Assembly: GCF_003148475.1 (NCBI RefSeq)
Contig: NZ_QGGG01000005.1
Location: 124,001-188,000 of the forward strand
Direction: 5' to 3'
Length of the DNA stretch: 64,000 nucleotides
DNA from: Pseudaminobacter salicylatoxidans
Lineage (GTDB): Bacteria; Pseudomonadota; Alphaproteobacteria; Rhizobiales; Rhizobiaceae
Part shown: piece by piece, positions 18,013 through 26,498 of the stretch
Position numbering within the stretch: position 1 is the first letter of the stretch
Layout of the letters: each line of letters starts with the position of its first letter
Notes under the pieces: generated by a model
Told to the model about the DNA's origin: nothing
The model's input: only the letters and a program-made list of their open reading frames with translations
Databases searched by the model: none
Made by a program: the position numbers and the translations under genes

Positions 18013-18702
18013 TTAGCCGATGTTCTCGCTTTCGAGCGCCAGAAGCACGTCCGCGGCCGTTCCGGCGAGCAGATCGACATGCTGGCGCATCAGGCCGTGG
18101 GCCAGGTCCTCGTCGCCGGCAACGATTGCATCGGCAATCCGGCTGTGTTCCAGGATCGACTTGGCCATACTGCGCGGATTGGTGATATGACGGCGATAGA
18201 CATGCAGCCTGTTGCGCAGCTTGCGGCTTTCTTCCTGCAGGAAGGTGTTGCGCGAACCGCGGAAGATGGTGTCGTGGAACAGATTGTTGGCCTCGTAGAA
18301 CTTGTCGAGATCTTCCTTCTCGGCATGCCCCCGGCACTCTTCGTTCCAGTGGCGCATTTCCGCGATCTCGTCGCGGCTCATCCGGCGGGCTGACAGGCGC
18401 GCCGACAGGCCCTCATATTCGGCCATGACCTGAAACATCTCGATGAGCTCGCCGGTCGTAAGACGGCGCACCGTAGCACCCTGGTTCTTCCGGATATCGA
18501 CCAGCCCGCTCGACGCCAGATGACGCAAGGCCTCGCGCACGGGTGTGCGCGAGACCTCGAAGCGCCGGGCCAGCGACTGCTCATCCAGCTTGTCGCCGGG
18601 TTTCAGAATGCTGTTGAGAATGTCATCCTCAAGCAGGCGTATCAGATTGTCGGCCGACAATCTGGTCTCCCGCTCGTCCTGCACGACTTCGCTCACCGGC
18701 AA
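18013..18702 (-). CDS. GntR-family regulator, FCD type
   Basis: The 229-residue protein has an N-terminal winged HTH (LDEQSLARRFEVSRTPVREA, then LRHLASSGLVDIRKNQGA) and a helical FCD effector domain at about residues 90-220. That domain has metal-site candidates such as NLFHDTIF and EHSRIADAI plus the final RQHVDLL His. It lies between the Mo-hydroxylase genes and the cupin-ThDP-SDR genes. TTGCATACAA sits 10 bases upstream of its start and recurs at both neighbouring divergent promoters, so it is the probable regulator of the whole 8.9-23.2 kb block. Confidence 0.9.
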   Translation of the reverse strand: MPVSEVVQDERETRLSADNLIRLLEDDILNSILKPGDKLDEQSLARRFEVSRTPVREALRHLASSGLVDIRKNQGATVRRLTTGELIEMFQVMAEYEGLSARLSARRMSRDEIAEMRHWNEECRGHAEKEDLDKFYEANNLFHDTIFRGSRNTFLQEESRKLRNRLHVYRRHITNPRSMAKSILEHSRIADAIVAGDEDLAHGLMRQHVDLLAGTAADVLLALESENIG

Positions 18703-18712
18703 ATCTCCAATC

Positions 18713-18722
18713 TTGCATACAA
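18713..18722. promoter_or_regulatory. GntR operator half-site upstream of the GntR gene
   Basis: TTGCATACAA is identical to the boxes at 13929 and 21658. The paired box at 21-bp spacing is not obvious here; instead AATCTGC-TAGAT-GCAGATT (18721-18739) forms an adjacent inverted repeat. The position suggests autoregulation. Confidence 0.55.
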
Positions 18723-18777
18723 TCTGCTAGATGCAGATTCATTCAGCTTGTTGCAAGCGTCGATATTGTCGACTTTG

Positions 18778-19110
18778 TCACTGCTGAACGGTGATGACCA
18801 GATAATCGCTCTCTTCATCGCCTTCATTGATAGTGTAGTGCGGGTCGCCCGGCTCGAACAAAACCGACTCTCCTGCGGCGAGCGTAAAGCGCTCCTTGCC
18901 CGTATCGAAGGTCATCTGACCCTTGATCATATAGAAAACCTGCGACCAGTCGTCGTGATGATGCAATTCGCCGCCGCCGCCCTTGGGGGCTCTCGAAAGC
19001 TGGACCGAGAAATTGCTGCCCTTGAACGGCACGATATCGAGCACGGTGAGGCCGCCGAAATGGGCAGGCGGGGTAACGCCGGTCGCCGCGGCGTTCTTCC
19101 AGATATTCAT
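18778..19110 (-). CDS. Small cupin-domain protein
   Basis: The 110-residue protein is a single cupin barrel. Metal-site residues are visible in GELHHHDDWSQVFYMIKG (two His plus a Glu/Gln position) and in GDPHYTINEGDE (second motif His). Small cupins in catabolic operons can be isomerases, dioxygenases or sensors, and sequence does not decide between these. It follows the ThDP-enzyme gene by 26 bases on the same strand. Confidence 0.82.
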   Translation of the reverse strand: MNIWKNAAATGVTPPAHFGGLTVLDIVPFKGSNFSVQLSRAPKGGGGELHHHDDWSQVFYMIKGQMTFDTGKERFTLAAGESVLFEPGDPHYTINEGDEESDYLVITVQQ

Positions 19111-19136
19111 ATCTGCTTCTCCAATCTGTGACAGGC

Positions 19137-20807
19137 CTACGAGATGTAGGCCATGTAGGGGCTGATGACGCTGCGCACCGGAACCTGGATGATGGCCGGC
19201 TTGCCGCTGGCGATGGCGTCCCTGACGGCGTCCTGAATTGCCGCGGCATCGCGGGCCAGATAGCCGCGGCCACCAAGGCCTTCGGCCACCTTGCTCCAGT
19301 CACGGCGCGGCAGGTGCATCTCGTAGGTTTCGCCGAAGCTCATCTCCTGGGGCAGCGCGATAGCGCCCCACATCTCGTCATCGAGTACGACTATGATGAA
19401 GGCGCGACCATAACGTTCGGCCGTGTCCAGTTCGGCGACATGAAAACCGACGCCGCCGTCACCGACGAAGACGATGACCGGAGCTTCCGGGTCGGCAAAG
19501 CTTGCCCCCGCTCCATAAGGCACTTCGGCTCCCAGGGCGCCGGACTGGCCCGCGCGCAGATAGCGGCCGGGCGCGGATATGCGCAGCCGGGCATCGGCCC
19601 AGAAATCGACATTGCCGTGCGAGGTTACATAGATGGTGTTTTGCGGCGCGGCTTCAGTCACCGCATCGACGGCCGCGATGGGGTGGATGCCGGAATTGTC
19701 GCCCTCGCCCAGTTGGGCGTCGCGTTCCCTGCCCCATTCGGACACCAGCCCCGCCGTCCAGTCGCTTGCGACATCCATCGCGGGAAGTTCGGCAAGCAGG
19801 TCGATGAACGTCGCAGGCGAAGCGGCCAGCGCCACGTCGGCGCGGCGATTGCGGTGTAGCAACTCGGGATCCGAGCAGACCTGCACGATGCGCACGTCCT
19901 TTCCGACGGTGTCGCCGAATTCGAGATCGAATTCGAAGTGATGGCCAAGCAGGATGATGCTGTCGGCCTTTTTCATGGCCGCGCGCAGCGTCTCGTTGCA
20001 GGGCGCATAGGCCGGGCCCATCCAGTTGGGATGGCGCTCATCGACAATGCCGCGGGCAAGACGCATGGTGGCGAAGGGCAGGCCGTGCTTCTCGACCACC
20101 TCGGCGATGCGCTGCGAACGATCGAAAAACAGCTCGTCGCCCAGAATGAGCAAGGGCTTGCGGCTGCTCGAGAGCACTGCCCCGGCCGCCTCTGCATCCT
20201 CCTTATCCAGCCCCGGACGGCCCGGCATGGGCGGCACGCTCGTCTGCGGCTCGCATCTGAGTGGCGCGGACAGGATATCGGTCGGCACTTCGATGAACAC
20301 CGGGCCGGGGCGGCCCGCCCACATTTTGCGCCAGGCGATGTCGAGATATTCCTGCAGACGGTTGGGGTCGGTGCATCGGGCGGCCCATTTGGTCACGCCC
20401 TTCATGATCGGCAGCACGTCATAGGCCATGCCGGCGCCGCGCTCGGACGAAGCGGTGCCTGCCTGCGCGCCAACGATGATGACCGGTGTTCCGGCCAGCA
20501 TGGCAACGAGGCCCGGCGTCACCGCATTGGTCACGCCCGGCCCGAGCGTTACGACGGCGGCGCCGGCCTGGCCCGTCACGCGCGACTGCGCCTCGGCCAT
20601 GAAGCAGGCGGCCGCCTCGTGCCGGGTGTGGATCAGCGGCAGGCCCTGCCTGGCGCAGGCGCGGTAGACCGCGTTGATCGGGCCACCCGAAACGGAAAAG
20701 ACATTGCGAACGCCAACCGCCTTGAACCAGGCGACGATGGCCGCACCGCCATCGAGGACGGCAGCGTCGGATGCGTTGTTCTTAGTAAGCACGGGACTTT
20801 CCTCCAT
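19137..20807 (-). CDS. Thiamine-diphosphate enzyme of the acetolactate-synthase/benzoylformate-decarboxylase superfamily
   Basis: The 556-residue protein has all three ThDP-enzyme domains. The catalytic Glu is at about residue 64 in HTRHEAAACFMAEA. The central domain covers about 200-330. The ThDP/Mg motif begins GDGGVGFHVAE and ends VVLDDE, where the usual NN is replaced by DD. Family members decarboxylate 2-oxo acids or ligate aldehydes. With the aldehyde dehydrogenase next door, a route from 2-oxo acid to aldehyde to acid is plausible. It overlaps the SDR gene by about 26 bases. Confidence 0.85.
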   Translation of the reverse strand: MEESPVLTKNNASDAAVLDGGAAIVAWFKAVGVRNVFSVSGGPINAVYRACARQGLPLIHTRHEAAACFMAEAQSRVTGQAGAAVVTLGPGVTNAVTPGLVAMLAGTPVIIVGAQAGTASSERGAGMAYDVLPIMKGVTKWAARCTDPNRLQEYLDIAWRKMWAGRPGPVFIEVPTDILSAPLRCEPQTSVPPMPGRPGLDKEDAEAAGAVLSSSRKPLLILGDELFFDRSQRIAEVVEKHGLPFATMRLARGIVDERHPNWMGPAYAPCNETLRAAMKKADSIILLGHHFEFDLEFGDTVGKDVRIVQVCSDPELLHRNRRADVALAASPATFIDLLAELPAMDVASDWTAGLVSEWGRERDAQLGEGDNSGIHPIAAVDAVTEAAPQNTIYVTSHGNVDFWADARLRISAPGRYLRAGQSGALGAEVPYGAGASFADPEAPVIVFVGDGGVGFHVAELDTAERYGRAFIIVVLDDEMWGAIALPQEMSFGETYEMHLPRRDWSKVAEGLGGRGYLARDAAAIQDAVRDAIASGKPAIIQVPVRSVISPYMAYIS

Positions 20808-21570
20808 CGAGGGCTATCGCGGTGCCGGTGATGAAACCCGCACGTTCGGAAGCCAGTGTGGCGACGATTGCGCCGAAATCCTTGGGATCGCCGAATTTGC
20901 CAACCGGAACCTCCTCCAGCCACAGCCTCTCGGCAGCCTGACGGTCCAGCCCGTCACGGTCCATGCTCGACTGGACCAGATATTCCATGCGGTCCGTGGC
21001 AAAGGGTCCGGGGCACAGGCAGTTGACCATGATCCCTTCATGGGCGAACTCGATCGACAGTGACTTGGCCAACCCGACCACGGCGAGGCGCACAGAGTCC
21101 GAAAGCACCATGTTCGGCTGGACGACCTTCACCCCGACGGTGGTGATGAAGATGATGCGCCCCCAGCGATTGGCCTGCATGTGCGGCAGCACCGCATGGC
21201 ACAGATCCACCAGCGGCAGCAGGCTTTCGTTCAGCGCCTCGTCCCAGCCCTCGCGCGGAACGTCGAGGAATGGCGCCGACACCGGCCCGCCGGTATTTCC
21301 AACGAAAATATCGAGGCCGCCGAACGCCTCCACGACCTTGTCGACCCCCGACCGCAGCGTGTCCCGCTCGGTCAGGTCCATACGCACGGCGCAGGCATCG
21401 CTCGCACCAGCCGCGCGCAGTTCCTCCACCAGATCGCCGAGCGCGTCGGGATTTCGCCCGGCGACGGCGACACACGCACCTTCCGCCGCCAAAGCCAGAG
21501 CCGAAGCCCGCCCCAAGCCGCGGGATGCCGCCGTGACCAGCGCCCGCTTACCCGTCAACCCAAGCTCCAT
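20782..21570 (-). CDS. SDR-family protein lacking the canonical Tyr-Lys pair
   Basis: The 262-residue protein has the short-chain dehydrogenase Rossmann motif (TAASRGLGRASALAL), an NTGG-like NAG position (VGNTGGPVS), and the C-terminal CPGPFATDRMEYL and GTAIALDGG motifs. At the active site the expected YxxxK reads SDSVR (NMVLSDSVRLAVVGLAKS), so both catalytic Tyr and Lys are replaced. A distinct SDR subgroup with this pattern is known from annotated genomes; its chemistry is unclear. It is the first gene of a minus-strand operon with the ThDP enzyme, cupin and GntR genes. Confidence 0.85.
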   Translation of the reverse strand: MELGLTGKRALVTAASRGLGRASALALAAEGACVAVAGRNPDALGDLVEELRAAGASDACAVRMDLTERDTLRSGVDKVVEAFGGLDIFVGNTGGPVSAPFLDVPREGWDEALNESLLPLVDLCHAVLPHMQANRWGRIIFITTVGVKVVQPNMVLSDSVRLAVVGLAKSLSIEFAHEGIMVNCLCPGPFATDRMEYLVQSSMDRDGLDRQAAERLWLEEVPVGKFGDPKDFGAIVATLASERAGFITGTAIALDGGKSRAY

Positions 21571-21636
21571 TCGCCCCTCTCCTCAGGCAATCCTCACTCA
21601 AATCTGACTATCAGCGTGTAAACATGGTGTCAATTC

Positions 21637-21667
21637 ATGTAGACAATCTTTTTTATTTTGCATACAA
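21637..21667. promoter_or_regulatory. Paired GntR-type operator, SDR / aldehyde dehydrogenase promoter
   Basis: ATGTAGACAA (21637-21646) and TTGCATACAA (21658-21667) are 21 bp apart, the same spacing and second box as at 13908-13938. The site lies between divergent genes. Confidence 0.65.
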
Positions 21668-21723
21668 ATAGAGGAAGGAGAAAGCACCAGAAGGCGCATC
21701 GCGCCCAAGCTCAGGAGACTCGA

Positions 21724-23181
21724 ATGACCGATACGCCGCTGATCCCGCTTGTCGTGGGAAACAGGACCTTGACCGAAGGCTCGGACGGTGTGGGCCGCTC
21801 GTTCGACCCCGCCACCGGCGCGCTGGTCGCTGAATATGTCCGTGCGGGCGAGGCCGAGGTGAACATGGCGGTCGCCGCCGCCCGCGAGGCTTTCGACAAT
21901 GGTCCATGGCGACGCATGCGCCCGTTCGAGCGGGGACGTATCCTGCAACGCATCGGCGAGCTGATGCTTGCCCGCCGCGACGAGATCGCGATCAAGGAAA
22001 GCACCGACAGCGGCAAGCCGCTGCGCGATTCCTATTGGGAAGTCGACTGCTCGGCCCGCTTCTTCGAATTCTATGGCGGCGCCGCCGACAAGCTGCATGG
22101 TAGCTCCATCCCGCTCGGCCCGGACTGGTCGGACTGGACGGTGAAGGAGCCTGTCGGCGTCAGCCTCCATATCATTCCGTGGAACTATCCCTTCCAGCTC
22201 ATCGCCCGCGGCGTTGCCCCGGCCCTGGCGGCAGGCTGTGCGGTTATCATCAAGCCTTCGGCCGACACGCCCGTCACCGCCTATGAATTCGTGAAAATCT
22301 GCCGGGAGGCCGGCCTGCCGGAAGGTCTGGTAAACCTCGTCAATGGGCGCGGCTCGCTGGCCGGCGATCTGCTCGCACGCCACCAGGGTGTGGACCAGAT
22401 CACCTTTACCGGTTCGGTGCCAACCGGCGAACGCGTGCTCATTGCGGCCGCCTCGCATGCCGTTCCGTGCAACATGGAGCTTGGCGGCAAGTCGCCCCAG
22501 ATCCTGTTTGCCGATGCGGATCTCGACAAGTCGCTGCCGATCATCGCCGGAGGGTTTCTCACCCATTGCGGGCAGGTCTGCAATGCCGGCACGCGCCTGT
22601 TCGTCGAGCGCTCGATCCACGACACGGTGGTGGAAAAGCTTCATGCCCGCATCAGCGCCATGAAGCTCGGCGCCGGCGTCGACGATCCGGACATGGGCCC
22701 GCTCATCAACAAGGGCCATCGCCAGGACGTGGAGGCCTACTACGAAGTCGCACGCAAGGACGGCGAGCTGCTGCTGGGCGCGGAATTGCCGACCGCCCCG
22801 GCGCTCGCCGATGGCGCGTTCGTTCGCCCCGGACTGGTCGTCGGGGCCGACAACCGGACCCGCATCGCCCGCGAGGAGATTTTCGGCCCGATCCTGACGG
22901 TCATTCCCTTCGACACCGCTGCCGAGGCCGTCGATGGTGCGAACGACTCGCCCTTCGGCCTGGTCGCAGGCATCCACACCACCAACATCAACAAGGCGCT
23001 TGGCGTTGGCGAGAAGCTGCGCGTCGGGCAGGTGTGGATCAACTCGTTCGGCGTCGGGCTCGACGTGGAATTCCCCTTCGGCGGTTACAAGCTGTCGGGC
23101 TACGGCCGCGAGAAAGGACTGGAGGCGCTGGCCGCCTATCAGCAGGTCAAGAACATCGCCATCCATCACCCGATGCCGTAA
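21724..23181 (+). CDS. NAD(P)-dependent aldehyde dehydrogenase
   Basis: The 485-residue protein is a standard-length ALDH. Motifs are PWNYP (Asn about 154, oxyanion), the NAD-binding FTGSVPTGERV, MELGGKSP (general base Glu about 252) and QVCNAGTR (catalytic Cys about 286). The ATG at 21724 follows an AGGAG ribosome-binding site; a longer in-frame reading from 21658 would overlap the operator. It probably oxidises an aldehyde from the ThDP enzyme or the wider pathway. A strong hairpin terminator follows. Confidence 0.92.
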   Translation: MTDTPLIPLVVGNRTLTEGSDGVGRSFDPATGALVAEYVRAGEAEVNMAVAAAREAFDNGPWRRMRPFERGRILQRIGELMLARRDEIAIKESTDSGKPLRDSYWEVDCSARFFEFYGGAADKLHGSSIPLGPDWSDWTVKEPVGVSLHIIPWNYPFQLIARGVAPALAAGCAVIIKPSADTPVTAYEFVKICREAGLPEGLVNLVNGRGSLAGDLLARHQGVDQITFTGSVPTGERVLIAAASHAVPCNMELGGKSPQILFADADLDKSLPIIAGGFLTHCGQVCNAGTRLFVERSIHDTVVEKLHARISAMKLGAGVDDPDMGPLINKGHRQDVEAYYEVARKDGELLLGAELPTAPALADGAFVRPGLVVGADNRTRIAREEIFGPILTVIPFDTAAEAVDGANDSPFGLVAGIHTTNINKALGVGEKLRVGQVWINSFGVGLDVEFPFGGYKLSGYGREKGLEALAAYQQVKNIAIHHPMP

Positions 23182-23210
23182 CAACAGGCAAGGTGGATAG
23201 TGCCCAAAGG

Positions 23211-23244
23211 AAAGCCCCGGCCATGATGGCATGGCCGGGGCTTT
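23211..23244. terminator. Strong bidirectional terminator
   Basis: Perfect 14-bp arms AAAGCCCCGGCCAT and ATGGCCGGGGCTTT flank GATGGC, with T-runs possible on both strands. It separates the convergent aldehyde dehydrogenase and ABC ATPase genes. Confidence 0.85.
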
Positions 23245-23269
23245 TACATGGAAGGCCGTACGGCCGCGA

Positions 23270-24076
23270 TCACAGCACCTGCGCGAGAAAACCTTTCAAT
23301 CTGTCGCTGCGCGGGTTCCGGAAAAACTCGGCACTGTGCGCATCCTCGACAATTGCGCCATTCTCCATGAAGACGCAGCGATGAGCGACCCGGCGTGCAA
23401 ACCCCATCTCGTGCGTGACGCACACCATGGTGATGCCGGTGGCGGCGAGCTCTTCCATGATGCGCAGCACCGACCCGACCGATTCCGGATCGAGCGCCGA
23501 GGTCGGCTCATCGAACAGCATGATCGAAGGCTTCAGGCACAGCGCCCGCGCGATGGCCACGCGCTGCTGCTGCCCACCGGAGAGCCCTGCCGGATATTTG
23601 TCGGCCTGATTGGCGACATTGACTTTCGCCAGATATTCCCGCGCCAGGGCCTCGGCCTGAGCCGCCGGCATACGCAGCGCCCGGCGCAATGCGAAGGTGC
23701 AATTGTCGAGCACGGTCATGTGGGGAAACAGGTTGAAGCTCTGAAAGACCATGCCGAGCTGACGGCGGACCCGCGCGACGTCCGAGGCCTTGCGCGTCAG
23801 TTCCATGCCGTTGACATGAATGCTGCCTGAATCGTGCCGCTCCAGATGATTGATGCAGCGGATGAGGCTCGACTTTCCCGACCCGGACGGGCCGCACAGC
23901 ACCACGATCTCTCCTTGCGCCACCTGGAAGTCGATGTCGCGCAAGGCGTGGAAGCTGCCATAGAATTTGTTGAGCCGGTTCACCGAGATGGCCGGTTGCA
24001 GGCCGGCCGCCCTGCGGCCCGCGTCTGCGGTTGAAGGGATCTGGACGATAGCGTTCACGGGAAACGATCCTTTCAT
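23270..24076 (-). CDS. Polar amino-acid ABC transporter ATPase (GlnQ/HisP type)
   Basis: The 268-residue protein has Walker A GPSGSGKSS, signature LSGGQQQRVAIARA, Walker B SIMLFDEPTSALDPE and the switch His in CVTHEMGFA. The ATG at 24076 is preferred over a TTG at 24103. It is the last gene of the six-gene unit beginning at 28297: racemase, hydroxyacid dehydrogenase, binding protein, two permeases, ATPase. It energises uptake through the two permeases. Confidence 0.93.
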   Translation of the reverse strand: MKGSFPVNAIVQIPSTADAGRRAAGLQPAISVNRLNKFYGSFHALRDIDFQVAQGEIVVLCGPSGSGKSSLIRCINHLERHDSGSIHVNGMELTRKASDVARVRRQLGMVFQSFNLFPHMTVLDNCTFALRRALRMPAAQAEALAREYLAKVNVANQADKYPAGLSGGQQQRVAIARALCLKPSIMLFDEPTSALDPESVGSVLRIMEELAATGITMVCVTHEMGFARRVAHRCVFMENGAIVEDAHSAEFFRNPRSDRLKGFLAQVL

Positions 24077-24089
24077 TGAAACCGTCGTG

Positions 24090-24779
24090 TCAGGTCCTGG
24101 CAAGATGACGGTTGAGCTTCCGGTCAGCCAGCGTGAAACCGGTACGCATGAGATTGACGATGCACCAATAGATCGCGGCCGCCGTCACCAGCGGCGTGAA
24201 CGGATCGTAGGTGTAGTCGAACACCGTGTTGGCGGCGGCCGTCAGGTCCACCAGCGTGATGGCGGAAACCGCCGACGTGCTCTTGACCATGATCAGAAGC
24301 TCGTTCTGGTAGGCCTTCAGCACATATCTGGCCGCCATGGGCAGCCGCAGCCGGAACAGCGTCTGCCGGGGCGTGAGGCCAAGCGCGGTCGAAGCTTCGA
24401 TCACGCCGGTCGGCACCGCCGCCAGGCCGCCGCGAATGATCTCCGCCATGTAGCCGGAATGGGTAAGCGTCAGGCCGACCCAGGCGCAGAAATATGCGTT
24501 GGAGAAAAAGGTCCACAGGAAGGTATCGCGCACGATCGAAAGCTGCGGCAACCCGCTATAGACGAGATAGAGCAGCACGAGGCTGGGCACGCCACGAAAG
24601 AAGGCGATATAACCTGCCGCCGCCTTTGCCTTCGGCCCCGTTTCCAGGCGCGCTAGCGCTATCGGCAACGCAAGCAGAAGGCCAAGCACGAGCACCGGCA
24701 GGAGAACCGCGAACGTGGTTGCGGTGCCGGCCAGCAGGTCCGGCATGCTCTGCCAGGCAAGGATGGGATCATAATGCAT
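24090..24779 (-). CDS. Amino-acid ABC transporter permease (HisM/GlnP type)
   Basis: The 229-residue membrane protein has about five hydrophobic segments. The TIM-domain coupling motif is GGLAAVPTGVIEASTALGLTP, following HSGYMAEIIR. Its start overlaps the upstream permease gene by about 10 bases, and the ATPase gene follows after 13 bases. Confidence 0.92.
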   Translation of the reverse strand: MHYDPILAWQSMPDLLAGTATTFAVLLPVLVLGLLLALPIALARLETGPKAKAAAGYIAFFRGVPSLVLLYLVYSGLPQLSIVRDTFLWTFFSNAYFCAWVGLTLTHSGYMAEIIRGGLAAVPTGVIEASTALGLTPRQTLFRLRLPMAARYVLKAYQNELLIMVKSTSAVSAITLVDLTAAANTVFDYTYDPFTPLVTAAAIYWCIVNLMRTGFTLADRKLNRHLART

Positions 24780-25482
24780 GGGCGCGCTCCTTCGCGGCGA
24801 CCGGCCTGTAGCCGCGCTGCGTCCACTGCTCGATGCGCTGGGAGACGACGTAGGTCAGCGCCGTCATGCCAAGGAAGAACACCGACGCCAGCATATAGTA
24901 GATGAACGGTTCCTTGGTGACGCCGGAGGCGAGCTTGGCATAGGCCATGATCTCCTTGAGTCCGATCAACGAGATCAGTGCCGTGTCCTTGAGGACCACG
25001 ATCCACATATTGGTCATGGCCGGCAGGGCCAGCCTCAGCACCTGCGGCAGGATGACGAACAGCCAGGCGGTGGGCCTCGGGACAAGCAGCACCCGTGCCG
25101 CCTCGAACTGGCCCGGCGGAACGTTCTGGATGGCGCTGCGGATGATGTCGGCCAGATAGGCGCCGTATACCATTCCCAAAGCCGCCACCGCTGCCGCGAA
25201 GGGCGAAACGTCGACCGTCACCGAAAGGCCGACCAGCGAGAACAGGCTCGCGATCATGCCGGATCCCGCATAGTAAAACAGGAAGGCGACCAGCAGCGAC
25301 GGCACGCCGGTGAAGATCGAAGCATAGGTTTGCCAGATGACATCCACCGGCAGCCTGCGCTTCAGCGTTGCAAGCGCAAACACGGTGCCGATCGCCAGCG
25401 CAAGCAGATAGGAAAGCACCGCGACCTGGATGGTCATCAGCGCCCCGATCCCAAGTTGTTCAACGAAGCCCATCTGCGGCAT
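24769..25482 (-). CDS. Amino-acid ABC transporter permease (HisQ/GlnP type)
   Basis: The 237-residue membrane protein has the coupling motif AIQNVPPGQFEAARVLLVP and the YGAYLADIIR segment. The ATG at 25482 follows a GAGGAGG ribosome-binding site eight or so bases upstream; an upstream in-frame ATG lacks one. It pairs with the 24090 gene as the second membrane subunit. Confidence 0.92.
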   Translation of the reverse strand: MPQMGFVEQLGIGALMTIQVAVLSYLLALAIGTVFALATLKRRLPVDVIWQTYASIFTGVPSLLVAFLFYYAGSGMIASLFSLVGLSVTVDVSPFAAAVAALGMVYGAYLADIIRSAIQNVPPGQFEAARVLLVPRPTAWLFVILPQVLRLALPAMTNMWIVVLKDTALISLIGLKEIMAYAKLASGVTKEPFIYYMLASVFFLGMTALTYVVSQRIEQWTQRGYRPVAAKERAHAL

Positions 25483-25572
25483 CGACGTCGTCCTCCTCAC
25501 GATTCGAGATGTCGGGCCGGCCTGACCGGAAAGGGAGCGCGACCGCAAAGCCGCGCTCCGGAATGCCGCCGG

Positions 25573-26361
25573 CTACCTGCAGGCGGCCTCTTCCGGCAGA
25601 AGCTCGACTTCCATGAACTGCTTGCGCAACTTTGTGAACGTGCAATCGGCAATGATGGTGTCGATGGTCTTGTCCATCCGGTCGAGCAGTTCCTGGCTGT
25701 TCTTGCGGGCGATCCAGCTCGACCCCTGCTCGCCACCGCCGGTCCACAGGTCTCCGCCTGCGAATTTCCAGCCCTGGCCCTGAGGCTTGGTCAGGAACTC
25801 GTTCGTCCAGCTGATCTTCGGGCCCAGGCTCATGTCGAGGCGACCGCTGGTGAGGTCGAGCCGTATCTGGTCGGGATTGTCGTAAAACACCACTTCGACG
25901 GCGTCGCCGAACTGCTCGTCGATATACTTGGCCTGCGCCGAGCCGCGCTGCAGGCCAATCCGCACCCCCTTCATGCCCTCCCTGGTGAAGGTGTAGTCCT
26001 TGTCGGCCTTCACCACATAGGAATCGGGATTGAACAGGATAGGACGCCCGAACAGCACCTTGGCCTTGCGCTCGGGCAACGGCTTGGTTTGCGTGGCGAC
26101 CGCATCGAGCTTGTTCTGGAGCAGGGCCGGAATGAGTCCCTTGAAGTCCATCACGACGATGTCGCATTCGACATTCATGCGCTTGCACATCTCGCGCGCC
26201 AGTTCCGGCTCGAAACCCGTCAGCTTGCCGCTCGCATCAACCATGCTGAAAGGCGGGTAGCTGCCTTCATTGCCCAGCACCAGCTTTTCTGCCGTTGCCA
26301 TTGCGGTTGCGCCCAGCAGCATTGCCGTCGCCAGCGACCATTTCAGAATAGCGTTGGTCAA
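25573..26361 (-). CDS. Amino-acid ABC transporter substrate-binding protein
   Basis: The 262-residue protein has a signal peptide (WSLATAMLLGATAMATA, cleavage near residue 24) and the family 3 SBP fold: LVLGNEGSYPPFSMVDASGK, FEPELAREMC, MDFKGLIPALLQNKLDAV and the late KFAGGDLW region. It is a polar amino-acid or opine-type binder; the ligand cannot be inferred. A second protein of similar layout is encoded at 28673. Confidence 0.92.
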   Translation of the reverse strand: MTNAILKWSLATAMLLGATAMATAEKLVLGNEGSYPPFSMVDASGKLTGFEPELAREMCKRMNVECDIVVMDFKGLIPALLQNKLDAVATQTKPLPERKAKVLFGRPILFNPDSYVVKADKDYTFTREGMKGVRIGLQRGSAQAKYIDEQFGDAVEVVFYDNPDQIRLDLTSGRLDMSLGPKISWTNEFLTKPQGQGWKFAGGDLWTGGGEQGSSWIARKNSQELLDRMDKTIDTIIADCTFTKLRKQFMEVELLPEEAACR

Positions 26362-26498
26362 TTTTCTCTCCTTTGCCAGTGTTCACCCAATCCGGCGCCG
26401 CCCGTCGATCTTCGCAACGTTCAACGTTTGCCGGTTCCGGCACCGCATTCATCGGTGCCCTCGCGCCGCGTCCCACGGAACGCGGTGTCCTTGATCGC

